Below, one piece after another: positions 54,403 to 62,994 of a DNA stretch of 64,000 nucleotides. The stretch's first letter is position 1, and the number at the start of each line of letters is the position of its first letter. The DNA comes from Candidatus Gastranaerophilales bacterium. Lineage in GTDB: Bacteria > Cyanobacteriota > Vampirovibrionia > Gastranaerophilales > Gastranaerophilaceae. Under the pieces are notes generated by a model. The model searched no databases, had not been told where the DNA came from, and saw nothing but the letters and a program-made list of their open reading frames with translations. The translations under genes were made by a program, and so were the position numbers. The DNA is taken from contig JAQUVW010000002.1 in NCBI GenBank assembly GCA_028693235.1, positions 124,001-188,000 on the forward strand. The letters are read 5' to 3'.

Positions 54403-56464
54403 ATTCTACCTCTTTAAAAGATAATTTTGCTTTTTTAATCAATTCATCTGCACTTAGTGCGTCGTTAGGATAAAGTGCCGTTGAGTACAATATAGCACAC
54501 TCTTCGAACTCTTTTCCACAAAGTTTTATGTATCCTTCAAGTTTCTTTTTATTAAAATCTAATGCAAACGAATCCATTTCGATTGAGTAATAAAAATAAT
54601 ACCTGAAATCGCCGTCTATATATATAAAATCACGGCTGTTGGTGGTTTTTTTAATAAGTTTTTCCGCAACAACTTTGTCCAAGAAAGAAGCTGATGCTAT
54701 AATCTTTTCTTTCAAAGCTATTAATCCGAGTGATGTATGGTTTTGTTTTGCTCTTGAAATGTCTTGTCCCATTTGCATAATAAAGGTTTCTTCTTCGTTC
54801 ATTATAGGGATTGCGAGTGAAAATTTTGAGCCAACATTTACTTCGCTTTCAAGCCAAATAAGACCTTTGTGAGTTTCCATAAGTTGTCTTGCAATTGGAA
54901 GCCCCAAGCCTGTTCCTCCGATTTTTCGGCTTAATGAGTTTTCAATTTGTTCAAATTTGTCAAAAACTTTGTTCAAATCTTCATGTGCGATACCGATTCC
55001 TGTATCTGCGACTTCAACTTTTACATATTCTCTAAACAAATTTTTTGGTAATTCGGCAAAAAACGGGACTTTTAATATATCTTCTCTTTTAATTTTTGAT
55101 GTGGAAATTGTAATCTTTCCGTTTTCCGGGGTGAATTTTATTGCGTTAGAAACAAGGTTTGTTAAGACCTGCTCTATTCTTTGAGAGTCTATATAAACAG
55201 AATCAATATCTCTTTCAAGATTTAAAATAAGTTCAATATTTTTGTCTTTGGCTAAATTTTCAAAAGTATTTTTGACAAATTCAATCGGCGAGTTTACATT
55301 AGCTTTTTCAAATCTGAAATCCATTTTCCCTGCTTCGATTTTAGACAAGTCCAAAAGGTCGTTTATTATGGCGGAAAGTCTTGTTACATTTCGTTTTGCC
55401 ATATTTAAAAACTTGTCCATGTTTTTAGTTATTTCGCCTGATTTTCCGCTCAATACTATGTCTAAGGAGTTTTTTATCGCAGTTAAAGGCGTTCTCAATT
55501 CGTGTGAAACTATCGAAATAAATTCTGATTTTAGACGCTCTAACTTTTCAAGTTTTATGTTTGTGTCTTTAATTTCTTCGTATAAAATGGCACTTTCAAG
55601 TGGCAAAGATGCTTGTTTTACAAGTGTTTGGAAACAGGTTGTGTCTTCTTGCCCAAAGTCGTTTTCTCTAAAAACTTCGATAATTCCGAAAAATTTGTCT
55701 TTTATATTAATCGGGGCAAAAAGATTGTCAAAATTAAACACGTTAAGGTCGTATTCTTCAAATTGGTGTTTGATATTTTTTATGACTTTAATATCAGCAA
55801 CGGCAGGATTTATGGAAAACAAGGTTTTGTAGCTCAAAATTGCCCGAAGTTTTATTGCATCTTCCAGTCTTTTTGAAATTGGGTATAAAGAGTTTATTAA
55901 CAGGGTTATATCCGTTGGGTCATTGAAAACAAGCGAATAACACAGAGAAAAACTCAAACTTTTTTCCAACCCGTCCATCATTATGTCAATAAGTTTCGTT
56001 TTATCAAGAGAGCCCGCCAGTTGTGTGCTTGTGTTGTATAAAACATTTAGTTGGTAAAGGCTTTTTGCCAAATCCTTATTGTTCGCCGACAAGCCTTCTA
56101 AAGATTCTTTGTGTTGCAATGAAGCATTAATCGTTGCAAGAAGCAAACTATCCTCGAAAGGTTCTTGTATATATGCGTTTGCATATTTTAAAATCTCATT
56201 TTCAAGTTTTCCTTCATTAAATATCAAAATGGTTTGGATATTTTTTGTTTGAGTTTGGATTTTAATTTTTCGGCAAACATTATTTATGTCATATTTTTTG
56301 GTCGCCAAATCGATTAAAATAACATCAACGTCGTTTGCTTTTACAGTTTCAAAAATTTCCTCATCGCTATTGAATGAGATTAGTTCGTGCCCGTGCTTGT
56401 AAAACAGCTCACTTGCCTTATTGATTTTTTTGTTATTGTCTGTAATAAGTAATATTTTAGCCAT
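54380..56464 (-). CDS. Hybrid sensor kinase: receiver-like, GAF, HisKA, HATPase, degenerate GGDEF-like tail
   Basis: Of 694 residues, 1-120 are receiver-like (DVILIDLATKKYD, with the Asp kept) and about 130-290 look like GAF (LYNTSTQLAGSLDKTKLIDI). SHELRTPLTAIKNSLDIVL is the H-box near 320, and NLVSNAIKFTPENGKITIST plus GGTGLGLPIARQLMETHKG form the ATP-binding domain. After residue 550 a further domain follows the GGDEF pattern (FIMQMGQDISRAKQNHTSLG, later SADELIKKAKLSFKEV) but has IDGDF where GGDEF should be, so it cannot be a normal cyclase. No membrane segment. Confidence 0.9.
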   Translation of the reverse strand: MAKILLITDNNKKINKASELFYKHGHELISFNSDEEIFETVKANDVDVILIDLATKKYDINNVCRKIKIQTQTKNIQTILIFNEGKLENEILKYANAYIQEPFEDSLLLATINASLQHKESLEGLSANNKDLAKSLYQLNVLYNTSTQLAGSLDKTKLIDIMMDGLEKSLSFSLCYSLVFNDPTDITLLINSLYPISKRLEDAIKLRAILSYKTLFSINPAVADIKVIKNIKHQFEEYDLNVFNFDNLFAPINIKDKFFGIIEVFRENDFGQEDTTCFQTLVKQASLPLESAILYEEIKDTNIKLEKLERLKSEFISIVSHELRTPLTAIKNSLDIVLSGKSGEITKNMDKFLNMAKRNVTRLSAIINDLLDLSKIEAGKMDFRFEKANVNSPIEFVKNTFENLAKDKNIELILNLERDIDSVYIDSQRIEQVLTNLVSNAIKFTPENGKITISTSKIKREDILKVPFFAELPKNLFREYVKVEVADTGIGIAHEDLNKVFDKFEQIENSLSRKIGGTGLGLPIARQLMETHKGLIWLESEVNVGSKFSLAIPIMNEEETFIMQMGQDISRAKQNHTSLGLIALKEKIIASASFLDKVVAEKLIKKTTNSRDFIYIDGDFRYYFYYSIEMDSFALDFNKKKLEGYIKLCGKEFEECAILYSTALYPNDALSADELIKKAKLSFKEVEYEKSINS

Positions 56465-56566
56465 ACTAATAGTATTTTAGCAGTTTTTTAAAAATACATT
56501 TATTTTTCAACAAAACTTAATTAATTACCCAAGAAGCAGTAAAATAAACGTGAAAGAGGGCATGTA

Positions 56567-56594
56567 TTAACTTTTGTAAACAAAAGTATATAAA
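56567..56594 (+). promoter_or_regulatory. Possible promoter of ncRNA 1, with palindrome
   Basis: TTAACT (56567-56572) and TATAAA (56589-56594) are 16 bases apart. Between them is the perfect palindrome ACTTTTGT-AA-ACAAAAGT (56570-56587), which could be an operator. No coding sequence follows on this strand. Confidence 0.4.
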
Positions 56595-56600
56595 ATGAAT

Positions 56601-56937
56601 ATAAAAAAGCAATATTTAAAGATAAAAATACTTTATTAAAGTACGAGAGATGAAAAAAGAGAGAACCACAAACCCACACCACGAGAGAGTTTCGAGAACG
56701 AGAGAAATTAACCACACGAGAGATTAGAGAAAACAAAAATTTAAAACCACGAATGAAATCGATTAAGTCTACAACATATTAGAGGGAGTAATAGAGAGAC
56801 AAAAGCCAAAAAGCTTTTTAAAACAAATTTTTTAACCACACACACTCCACACTACTTACTAACCTTACACTTTACTTTTACACACACGAGGAATCAAAAC
56901 AGATTCAAAACCCTTTCATTAGAAAGGGCTTTTTTTT
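56601..56937 (+). ncRNA. Putative ncRNA 1, GAGAGA-rich, with terminator
   Basis: CCCTTTC-ATTA-GAAAGGG followed by C and eight T (56911-56937) is a strong plus-strand terminator, yet no plus-strand gene precedes it; the kinase to the left is on the other strand. The transcript it ends would carry six GAGAGA boxes (56645, 56659, 56683, 56700, 56718, 56794), repeated ACCACAC runs, and 56763-56800, which is complementary to 57421-57460. A 25-codon frame from 56651 is the only notable reading frame and has no proper ribosome site. ACTCCACAC (56844-56852) resembles the cyanobacterial Yfr1 core but lacks two bases. The 5' end is a guess. Confidence 0.5.
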
Positions 56938-57340
56938 GCCTTCTTTTCAAGGCTAGTTACGAGCCGTAGAAAATGGCGTCACGATAAACAAAAGAGCTTC
57001 TCTTGTGATAAGAACTTAGAATAGTGACCGGATTTTAGCAAGAGCCGAGTCGAGAGAAAGTGAGCGAGCTCGTCCCAGTGAACAATTTAATGAAGCAAAA
57101 TGAAAGATTTTCAACTGCAAATAATCCAAGACGTGGTTATATTTAAACAAAGATAAAAAAACAGTAAATAAAAATCAAAACCTTTACAGCAAATATTCCT
57201 CTATAATATCAGGATTATTTACACGCAACAATGCTGATGATAAATAATTTACAGCCGCAGTAATGGTTGTTTTTATAACAATGTAAATTTTATTAAGTTT
57301 TTAATAAATAATTCGCTTTTTATTAAGAATTGTAACTTAA
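56938..57340. other. Non-coding stretch between the two putative ncRNAs
   Basis: I see no gene here. AAGAG-CTT-CTCTT (about 56991-57003) forms a small hairpin. CGAGCTCG (57065-57072) is a palindrome in a locally GC-richer patch (57045-57080). AAATAATCCAAGA near 57120 also occurs at each junction of the 109 bp tandem repeat at 29.6-30.0 kb, so a decayed relative of that repeat may lie here. Confidence 0.4.
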
Positions 57341-57347
57341 GTCAAGC

Positions 57348-57389
57348 ACATGTGTTTAGATAATCCTACATGTGGAATTACATACATGT
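57348..57389 (+). promoter_or_regulatory. Three ACATGT palindromes before ncRNA 2
   Basis: ACATGT occurs at 57348-57353, 57368-57373 and 57384-57389, spaced 20 and 16 bases, immediately before TATAAA at 57396-57401. This could be a multi-site operator for the short RNA that follows. Confidence 0.4.
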
Positions 57390-57407
57390 AAGGAATATAA
57401 ACAAGAT

Positions 57408-57483
57408 GTAAATAAGTTTCTCTCTCTCTAATTCCTCTCTCTAATATGTGGTAGACTTAACCGGCTTCAGTCGGTTTTTTTTT
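57408..57483 (+). ncRNA. Putative ncRNA 2, CU-rich, complementary to ncRNA 1
   Basis: AACCG-GCTTCAGT-CGGTT followed by nine T in all (57459-57483) is a plus-strand terminator with no gene in front of it. The preceding 50 bases are almost pure pyrimidine (TTTCTCTCTCTCTAATTCC, then TCTCTCTAATATGTGG). Bases 57421-57460 pair with 56763-56800 of ncRNA 1 at 34 of about 38 positions, plus a G-U wobble. The repeated CUCUCU can also pair with each GAGAGA box of ncRNA 1. The 5' end is inferred from TATAAA at 57396. Confidence 0.5.
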
Positions 57484-57502
57484 GCGTATTTTTTCATAAA
57501 TA

Positions 57503-57533
57503 AAAAACCGCCTGCAAAATACAAGCGGTTTTT
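57503..57533 (-). terminator. Terminator of the DegT aminotransferase gene
   Basis: AAAAACCGC (57503-57511) and GCGGTTTTT (57525-57533) form a perfect 9 bp stem with a 13-base loop; T and A runs on both sides make it usable in both directions. Confidence 0.85.
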
Positions 57534-57558
57534 AAAATATTGTTATACGTTTTTTGTT

Positions 57559-58686
57559 TTATGCTTTAGCACAAGCAGTGTCTGCTTTTTTAATACAATC
57601 TATAACTGTATCTACAACAGTTTTTTGTTCTTCTGCTTTTAGTTCAGGGAACATTGGAAGTGAAAGAACGCATTTTGTGTCTTTTTCGGTTTTTGGCAAT
57701 GAACCTTCTTTTTGTGGCAAGTGAGCGTGTACTTTTTGTAAGTGTAACGGTACCGGATAGTATAACATTGCCCCAATTCCTGCTTCTTGCAATAGCTTAT
57801 GAACAGCATCTCTGTTTTCAATTTTTACTGTGTATTGGTGATAAACACAATATGTATTATCTAATTCTTTAGGTGTTTGAACTTCAGGATGTGATTTGAA
57901 TAATTCATTGTATCTGTATGCGTTAGTACGTCTTTTTTCGTTCCATTCGTCAATGTATTGCATTTTAATACGTAAAATTGCCGCTTGGATTTCGTCTAGT
58001 CTGCTGTTTACGCCGATTTCGTCGTGATAATAACGAACTGCTCCGCCGTGATTTCTTAGTGATGTCATTCTGTCTTTTAGATATTCGCTGTTGGTAACTG
58101 CTATACCACCATCACCCATTGCTCCAAGGTTTTTTGTCGGGAAGAAACTAAAACATCCGATATCACCAAATGAGCCCACTTTTTTGCCATTAAATTTTGC
58201 ACCGACGGCTTGGCAACAATCTTCAATTACGTATAAATTATGACGTTTTGCAATGTCCATGATTGTGTCCATATCGCAAGGTTGACCGTATAAATGAACA
58301 GGAATTATCGCTTTTGTTTTAGGTGTAATAGCTGCTTCAATTTTGCTTGCATCAAGGTTGAAGGTGTTTTCATCTATATCAACAAATACCGGTGTTGCAC
58401 CAACTATGCCGATAGCTTCTGTTGTTGCAACAAATGTAAATGCAACAGTGATAACTTCATCTCCAGCACCGATATCTAGGGCTCTAAGTGCTAAGTGTAG
58501 GGCATCTGTACCTGAATTTAATGTTACAGAGTGTTTTACTCCGATAAAATTCGCAAATTCTTCTTGCAATCCTTTGTTGTGTTTACCCATTATATAGGCA
58601 CCTGATTGCAAAATATCCAAAACTTCTTTTTCTATTTCTTTTCCTGTTTGTTTATATTGTCTTTTTAAGTCCAAAATAGGAATCAT
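57559..58686 (-). CDS. DegT/DnrJ/EryC1/StrS sugar aminotransferase
   Basis: A 375-residue PLP enzyme. SGTDALHLALRAL binds the cofactor phosphate, IEDCCQAVGAKFNGKKVGS contains the conserved Asp, and K185 in FFPTKNLGAMGDGG forms the internal aldimine. IPVHLYGQPCDMD is close to enzymes that aminate nucleotide 3-keto or 4-keto sugars for surface polysaccharides. The exact sugar is unknown since no other glycan genes adjoin. GGAGGAG precedes the ATG. Confidence 0.93.
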   Translation of the reverse strand: MIPILDLKRQYKQTGKEIEKEVLDILQSGAYIMGKHNKGLQEEFANFIGVKHSVTLNSGTDALHLALRALDIGAGDEVITVAFTFVATTEAIGIVGATPVFVDIDENTFNLDASKIEAAITPKTKAIIPVHLYGQPCDMDTIMDIAKRHNLYVIEDCCQAVGAKFNGKKVGSFGDIGCFSFFPTKNLGAMGDGGIAVTNSEYLKDRMTSLRNHGGAVRYYHDEIGVNSRLDEIQAAILRIKMQYIDEWNEKRRTNAYRYNELFKSHPEVQTPKELDNTYCVYHQYTVKIENRDAVHKLLQEAGIGAMLYYPVPLHLQKVHAHLPQKEGSLPKTEKDTKCVLSLPMFPELKAEEQKTVVDTVIDCIKKADTACAKA

Positions 58687-58795
58687 CTTTTTCTCCTCCT
58701 AAATATTAATTTTCCACAATTCGATTGTAGCACATTATTTATATGCCTTTATAAAATCTTTATAAAGGAAAAGGTGATGATAATTAAGATTTGAA

Positions 58796-59476
58796 CTAGG
58801 CTATAGCCCCCATATCAAGCAATTTTTTTACATCAGATACGATGATTTTGTGGATTTCTTTCGGTTTTAAAGTTCCATCGATTGAAATAAAATTATTTTT
58901 TTCGATAATTTTTCTATATTCATCAAGACATTTGCCTTGATACATTTGAAAACTTTTGTAGAAATCAGAACTTAGCCCGATGTCACGTCCTGACTCCCAA
59001 TAATCGAGTCCGGTTGTGCCGATAATTCTTTTTAGAAGCATTTCAACGGGGACATCTAAATAGAAAACCAAATCAGGTTCAGGGGCATAATTATATAGGT
59101 TTTCAACCCATTCAACATCATGTCCTCTTACGACATCTCTAACACAAGCCGTATATGTATATCTGTCTAAAAGAACTACAAAACCTGCTTTTAGTGCGGG
59201 TAAAATTGTTGTTTCGAGCCTATCAGTAAAATCTGCTGCGTACAACAGGCTAAAAGTAGTTGCGTTAAGCAGGTTTCTGTCTTTGGCGTCATCAATAGCG
59301 TCTGCTATAAATCGAGAGGTCTTCCACTCACTAACCATTGCACCGTAGGATTGATCTTCAATCCAGCGTTTTAAAAGTTCAATTTGAGTAGATTTCCCAG
59401 AGCCGTCTGTACCCTCGATTACTATTAGCAATCCGTCGTATCCGTGTTTTGATTTGTATTTTGAAACTTTTTCCAT
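58796..59476 (-). CDS. Thymidylate-kinase-like P-loop kinase, paralogue B
   Basis: 226 residues. P-loop EGTDGSGKST at 21-30, then DFTDRLETTILPALKAGFVV and LLDRYTYTACVRDVVRG, the DRY segment of TMP kinases, and DLVFYLDVPVEMLLKRI. The usual thymidylate-kinase REPGGT is replaced by SEWKTSRF, so substrate preference may differ. It is adjacent, with no spacer, to a clear paralogue on the same strand. Confidence 0.85.
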   Translation of the reverse strand: MEKVSKYKSKHGYDGLLIVIEGTDGSGKSTQIELLKRWIEDQSYGAMVSEWKTSRFIADAIDDAKDRNLLNATTFSLLYAADFTDRLETTILPALKAGFVVLLDRYTYTACVRDVVRGHDVEWVENLYNYAPEPDLVFYLDVPVEMLLKRIIGTTGLDYWESGRDIGLSSDFYKSFQMYQGKCLDEYRKIIEKNNFISIDGTLKPKEIHKIIVSDVKKLLDMGAIA

Positions 59477-60211
59477 TTATAGATTGATTCCTTTTTTTGC
59501 AAGAACTTGTTTTACTTTTTCCCTGAATATAATTTGTTTTGCATGGATTGAATCGCAAGCATCAATTTCTACAAGTCCATATTCGCTGACCATTTTTTTA
59601 TATTCCGCATTGACCCTGCTTTGGAAAATTTTGTAACTTTCATAAGGGTCGTTGCTGATTTTTAAATCCATGCCTGCTTCGTAGAATTTAGGTGTTCTAT
59701 TAGAGCAAATTCTCTCTAATGAAACTTCAACCGGAACATGGAAATAAAGAGTTAAATCGGGTTTAACCGCAAAACCGTACATATTTCGAACCCAATCAGG
59801 GTCAGCTCCTCTTGCTACATCTCTTGCGAAGGCGGTATAAACATATCTGTCTGCCAGTACGATGAAGCCAGCTTTTAGTGCAGGAATTATGATTTGCTCA
59901 AGTCTGTCTGCAAAATCAACAGCGTGCAAAAGGCTGAATGTTTTTGGGCTTAGCAGATTTTTCTTTTTCGCCATTTTAGTTGTTTGAGAGATTAAATCAG
60001 AAGAATTCCATTCTGTAAAAATTACATCTTGTTTTCGAGATTTGAGCCAATCTCTTAATATAACAAGTTGAGTTGATTTCCCCGAGCCGTCAATCCCCTC
60101 TACGCAAATAAGCGTCCCCGGAAGATTATGCAATTCATCTAGTCTCAATTTTAATTCCTCTATTCCAATAAAGCTTCTAACCAGTATCGCATATTTTTTC
60201 GCTCCTTTCAA
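59477..60211 (-). CDS. Thymidylate-kinase-like P-loop kinase, paralogue A
   Basis: 244 residues with the same plan as its neighbour: CVEGIDGSGKSTQL near 37-50, DFADRLEQIIIPALKAGFIV, LADRYVYTAFARDVARG and DLTLYFHVPVEVSLERI. TEWNSSDL stands where TMP kinases have REPGGT. An N-terminal extension of about 30 residues precedes the P-loop. The two genes probably arose by tandem duplication; they may form a heteromer or split substrates. No other tmk is in the window. Confidence 0.85.
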   Translation of the reverse strand: MKGAKKYAILVRSFIGIEELKLRLDELHNLPGTLICVEGIDGSGKSTQLVILRDWLKSRKQDVIFTEWNSSDLISQTTKMAKKKNLLSPKTFSLLHAVDFADRLEQIIIPALKAGFIVLADRYVYTAFARDVARGADPDWVRNMYGFAVKPDLTLYFHVPVEVSLERICSNRTPKFYEAGMDLKISNDPYESYKIFQSRVNAEYKKMVSEYGLVEIDACDSIHAKQIIFREKVKQVLAKKGINL

Positions 60212-60289
60212 GTCACCTGTAAAATAAGTCTGCTTTTTAGAACTTTAGGCTATTGTCAGTTTTGTCATTATGGCTTAATAAATTGAATT

Positions 60290-61618
60290 ATGATGAAAAA
60301 AATATTCGTAATTTTTCTATTAATTCTATTTTGTTTTTTACCTGCTTTCGCAGAAGGAACTCTTACCGGCACTCTATCTTTGGACGAAGCTTTGGAGCTT
60401 GTTTCGACAAATAATCTTGATATTTTTATTTCATCAAAAAACGTTGATAAAAGTAAAAAAGACATCAAAATCGTAAATGCCTTGAAAAACCCCAAATTTG
60501 AAACGTTTTTTTACCTCGGAAATACTTCAATCGGTAACCCTCAACAAGGCGGAATAACTCTCCCCATCGAGGTTATGAAAAGAAAACCGCGAAAGGAAAA
60601 AGCTATTTCTAATTTTGGGTCTGCAAATATTGTTTTGCAACAAGATATTTTTAAAATAAAAATGACTGTTCGGTCAAGATATATTGAGTATGCCGGTTAT
60701 AAATCTATTTTGAAAGATTTATTGATTCAACAAAAACTTTTAGAAAAAACACTTGCTGTTTCTAAAAATAAATTGAATAAAACTGATGCTGCTGAAATTG
60801 AATATTTGCAGGCGAAAATTATATATAATCAAATAATTACGCAAATAAAAGGGGCTGAAAATGAGGAAAAATTGGCTCAAATCTTATTTAACAAATCCTT
60901 GAATTTAATCGAAGACAGCCTATTTGATATAATAGATGACGGGCTTGAAGAAGACAGTGATTATGAAAAATTTGCGACTCCAAAACCTGATACAAATCCC
61001 TTATCCCTTGAAGACGCAGAAAAAATTGCGTTTGAAAAAAGATTGGATATTCAACTTGCTAAAAGTGATATTGATACTGCTCAAAAAGAATTAAAAATAG
61101 CAGAAAGTAAAAAAATCCCTGATATTTCTGTTTCTTCAGGTTATATGTATCTTTCTGATTTCCAAAATAATGATTTTGGAATTTCTGATGGGGGAGTTCT
61201 TCAAGGTGCATTTGTCGGAGGAAGTATTGATTTACCGATATTATACAGGTATAATCCTGAAATTCAAAAGGCAAAAATAAATATTGAACAAAAAAAACTT
61301 GTTTTAAAGTCTGTTCAAAACAAGGCAAGACAAGATGTCCGCAAGGCATACTTGGATTTTGTAAATTCAAGAGATATTTTAAACTATTATCATACAGGTG
61401 TTTTAGAAGATTCTGATAAGGTTATCAAATATTCTCATAAAGCTTATGCTACAAACGAAATGTCATTGACCACTTTAATTGTTTCTCAGCAAACTCATTT
61501 GAATCTCTTACGCTCATATATGCTTGCATTGATTGATTATTATGACGATTGGCTGAATTTGTTGTCTGAGATGAATGTTGAAAATATCGACTTTACAAAA
61601 ACTCCTTGTTTGCCTTAG
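60290..61618 (+). CDS. TolC-family outer-membrane efflux protein
   Basis: 442 residues with a signal peptide (MMKKIFVIFLLILFCFLPAF, ending AFA). Two similar halves start LSLDEALELVSTNNLDIFIS and LSLEDAEKIAFEKRLDIQLA, the repeat pattern of TolC/OEP channels, each followed by long helices and short strands. It forms the outer part of type I or RND-type export. No inner-membrane partner is adjacent. It diverges from the kinase pair and overlaps radA by four bases at the 3' ends. Confidence 0.93.
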   Translation: MMKKIFVIFLLILFCFLPAFAEGTLTGTLSLDEALELVSTNNLDIFISSKNVDKSKKDIKIVNALKNPKFETFFYLGNTSIGNPQQGGITLPIEVMKRKPRKEKAISNFGSANIVLQQDIFKIKMTVRSRYIEYAGYKSILKDLLIQQKLLEKTLAVSKNKLNKTDAAEIEYLQAKIIYNQIITQIKGAENEEKLAQILFNKSLNLIEDSLFDIIDDGLEEDSDYEKFATPKPDTNPLSLEDAEKIAFEKRLDIQLAKSDIDTAQKELKIAESKKIPDISVSSGYMYLSDFQNNDFGISDGGVLQGAFVGGSIDLPILYRYNPEIQKAKINIEQKKLVLKSVQNKARQDVRKAYLDFVNSRDILNYYHTGVLEDSDKVIKYSHKAYATNEMSLTTLIVSQQTHLNLLRSYMLALIDYYDDWLNLLSEMNVENIDFTKTPCLP

Positions 61619-62994
61619 TTCATTGCGTTTTCTTTACAAACGCATGCACTTATTGCATCCATAAGACGAGAAACTTCGATAATTGTTATCTCGTATTTGT
61701 TTTCAAGTTTTTGGTTCAATTTTGGGATAATTACTTTTTTAAATCCTAATTTTTGAGCTTCCATTATTCTTTTTTCGATATTATTAACTTGTCTTATTTC
61801 GCCAGAAAGCCCTATTTCACCTATTATAACGGTATCAGGGCTTACAATTACATCTCTTGCACAAGTTGCAATAGCAAGAGCTATGCCGAGGTCAGCTGCC
61901 GGCTCATCAATTTCTATTCCGCCGATAATATTGACGTAAACATCATATTTGCTAAGGTTTAGCCCAATTCGTTTTTCTAAAACGGCAAGGATTTGCAAAA
62001 CACGGTTGTATTCAACACCCGTAGAAACCCTGCGAGGTGTGTTGTAAGAGGTTGAACCGACAAGTGCTTGTATTTCTACTAAAAGTGCCCTTGTTCCTTC
62101 GTTTGTCGCAATTATTACGCTCCCCGGGGTGATATTCTTGGTTCTGTCGTGAATAAATAGTTCACTCGGATTTGTTACTTCGACAAGACCTGATTCTACC
62201 ATATTAAAAACGCCGACTTCATTTGTACTTCCGAATCGGTTTTTATTGCATCTTAAGAGTCTGTAAGATTTATACCTGTCACCTTCAAAATAAACAACAG
62301 TATCTACCATGTGCTCAAGTATTTTGGGTCCTGCAATGTTGCCGTCTTTTGTGACGTGTCCGATTATTACTATTGTTATATTTTTACTTTTTGCAATGTC
62401 CATCAGGTAGTTTGTGCATTCTCTTATTTGAGATACGCTCCCTGCAGAGCTCGTAATTGCTCCCGTGTATATGGCTTGGATACTGTCAACCACTATAACT
62501 TGTGGCTCAAGTTTGTCGATTTGCTCTTTTATGCTTTCAAAATTGGTTTGAGAATATACATAAAGGTTGTCAGAATTTACATTTAATCTTTGGGCTCTTA
62601 GCTTTATTTGTGAGCTTGATTCTTCAGCACATACGTATAAGAGTTTTTTTCCGTTTTCGCAAATGGTTTTGCTGGTTTGAAGAACAAGAGTCGATTTACC
62701 TATCCCGGGGTCACCTGCCAAAAGCACCATTGAGCCCTGCACTAAGCCGTTTCCTAAGACTCTGTCAAATTCTTCAAAGCCTGTTGAAAATCTTATGGAT
62801 TTAGTTATTTCGATTTCGTTAATAAGGCACACAGGCGAGTCATCTCGAAAAGTTGTTATTTTGCTTGTTGCTTGAGGTAGTTCTTTTTCTTCTGTAAAAG
62901 AGCCCCATGAGTTACACTCGGGGCATTTGCCCAAAGAGCGTGCAGTTTCGTAGCCACAGTTTTGGCAAATCCATTTCGTTTTTATTTTAGCCAT
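61615..62994 (-). CDS. radA: DNA repair protein RadA
   Basis: RadA (Sms) is a RecA-like branch-migration helicase. The 459 residues begin with a four-Cys zinc finger (C10, C13, C24, C27), followed by the P-loop AGDPGIGKST near 93-102, the RadA motif NKNRFGSTNEVGVF, and the C-terminal Lon-protease-like domain (YDVYVNIIGGIEIDEPAADL). It overlaps the upstream gene by eight bases. Confidence 0.97.
   Translation of the reverse strand: MAKIKTKWICQNCGYETARSLGKCPECNSWGSFTEEKELPQATSKITTFRDDSPVCLINEIEITKSIRFSTGFEEFDRVLGNGLVQGSMVLLAGDPGIGKSTLVLQTSKTICENGKKLLYVCAEESSSQIKLRAQRLNVNSDNLYVYSQTNFESIKEQIDKLEPQVIVVDSIQAIYTGAITSSAGSVSQIRECTNYLMDIAKSKNITIVIIGHVTKDGNIAGPKILEHMVDTVVYFEGDRYKSYRLLRCNKNRFGSTNEVGVFNMVESGLVEVTNPSELFIHDRTKNITPGSVIIATNEGTRALLVEIQALVGSTSYNTPRRVSTGVEYNRVLQILAVLEKRIGLNLSKYDVYVNIIGGIEIDEPAADLGIALAIATCARDVIVSPDTVIIGEIGLSGEIRQVNNIEKRIMEAQKLGFKKVIIPKLNQKLENKYEITIIEVSRLMDAISACVCKENAMN

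Noticed and set aside
56521-56736. 71-codon minus-strand frame in the gene-free region
   Set aside because: Low-complexity Phe/Leu/Ser composition, no ribosome site, and it is antisense to the repeated GAGAGA boxes.
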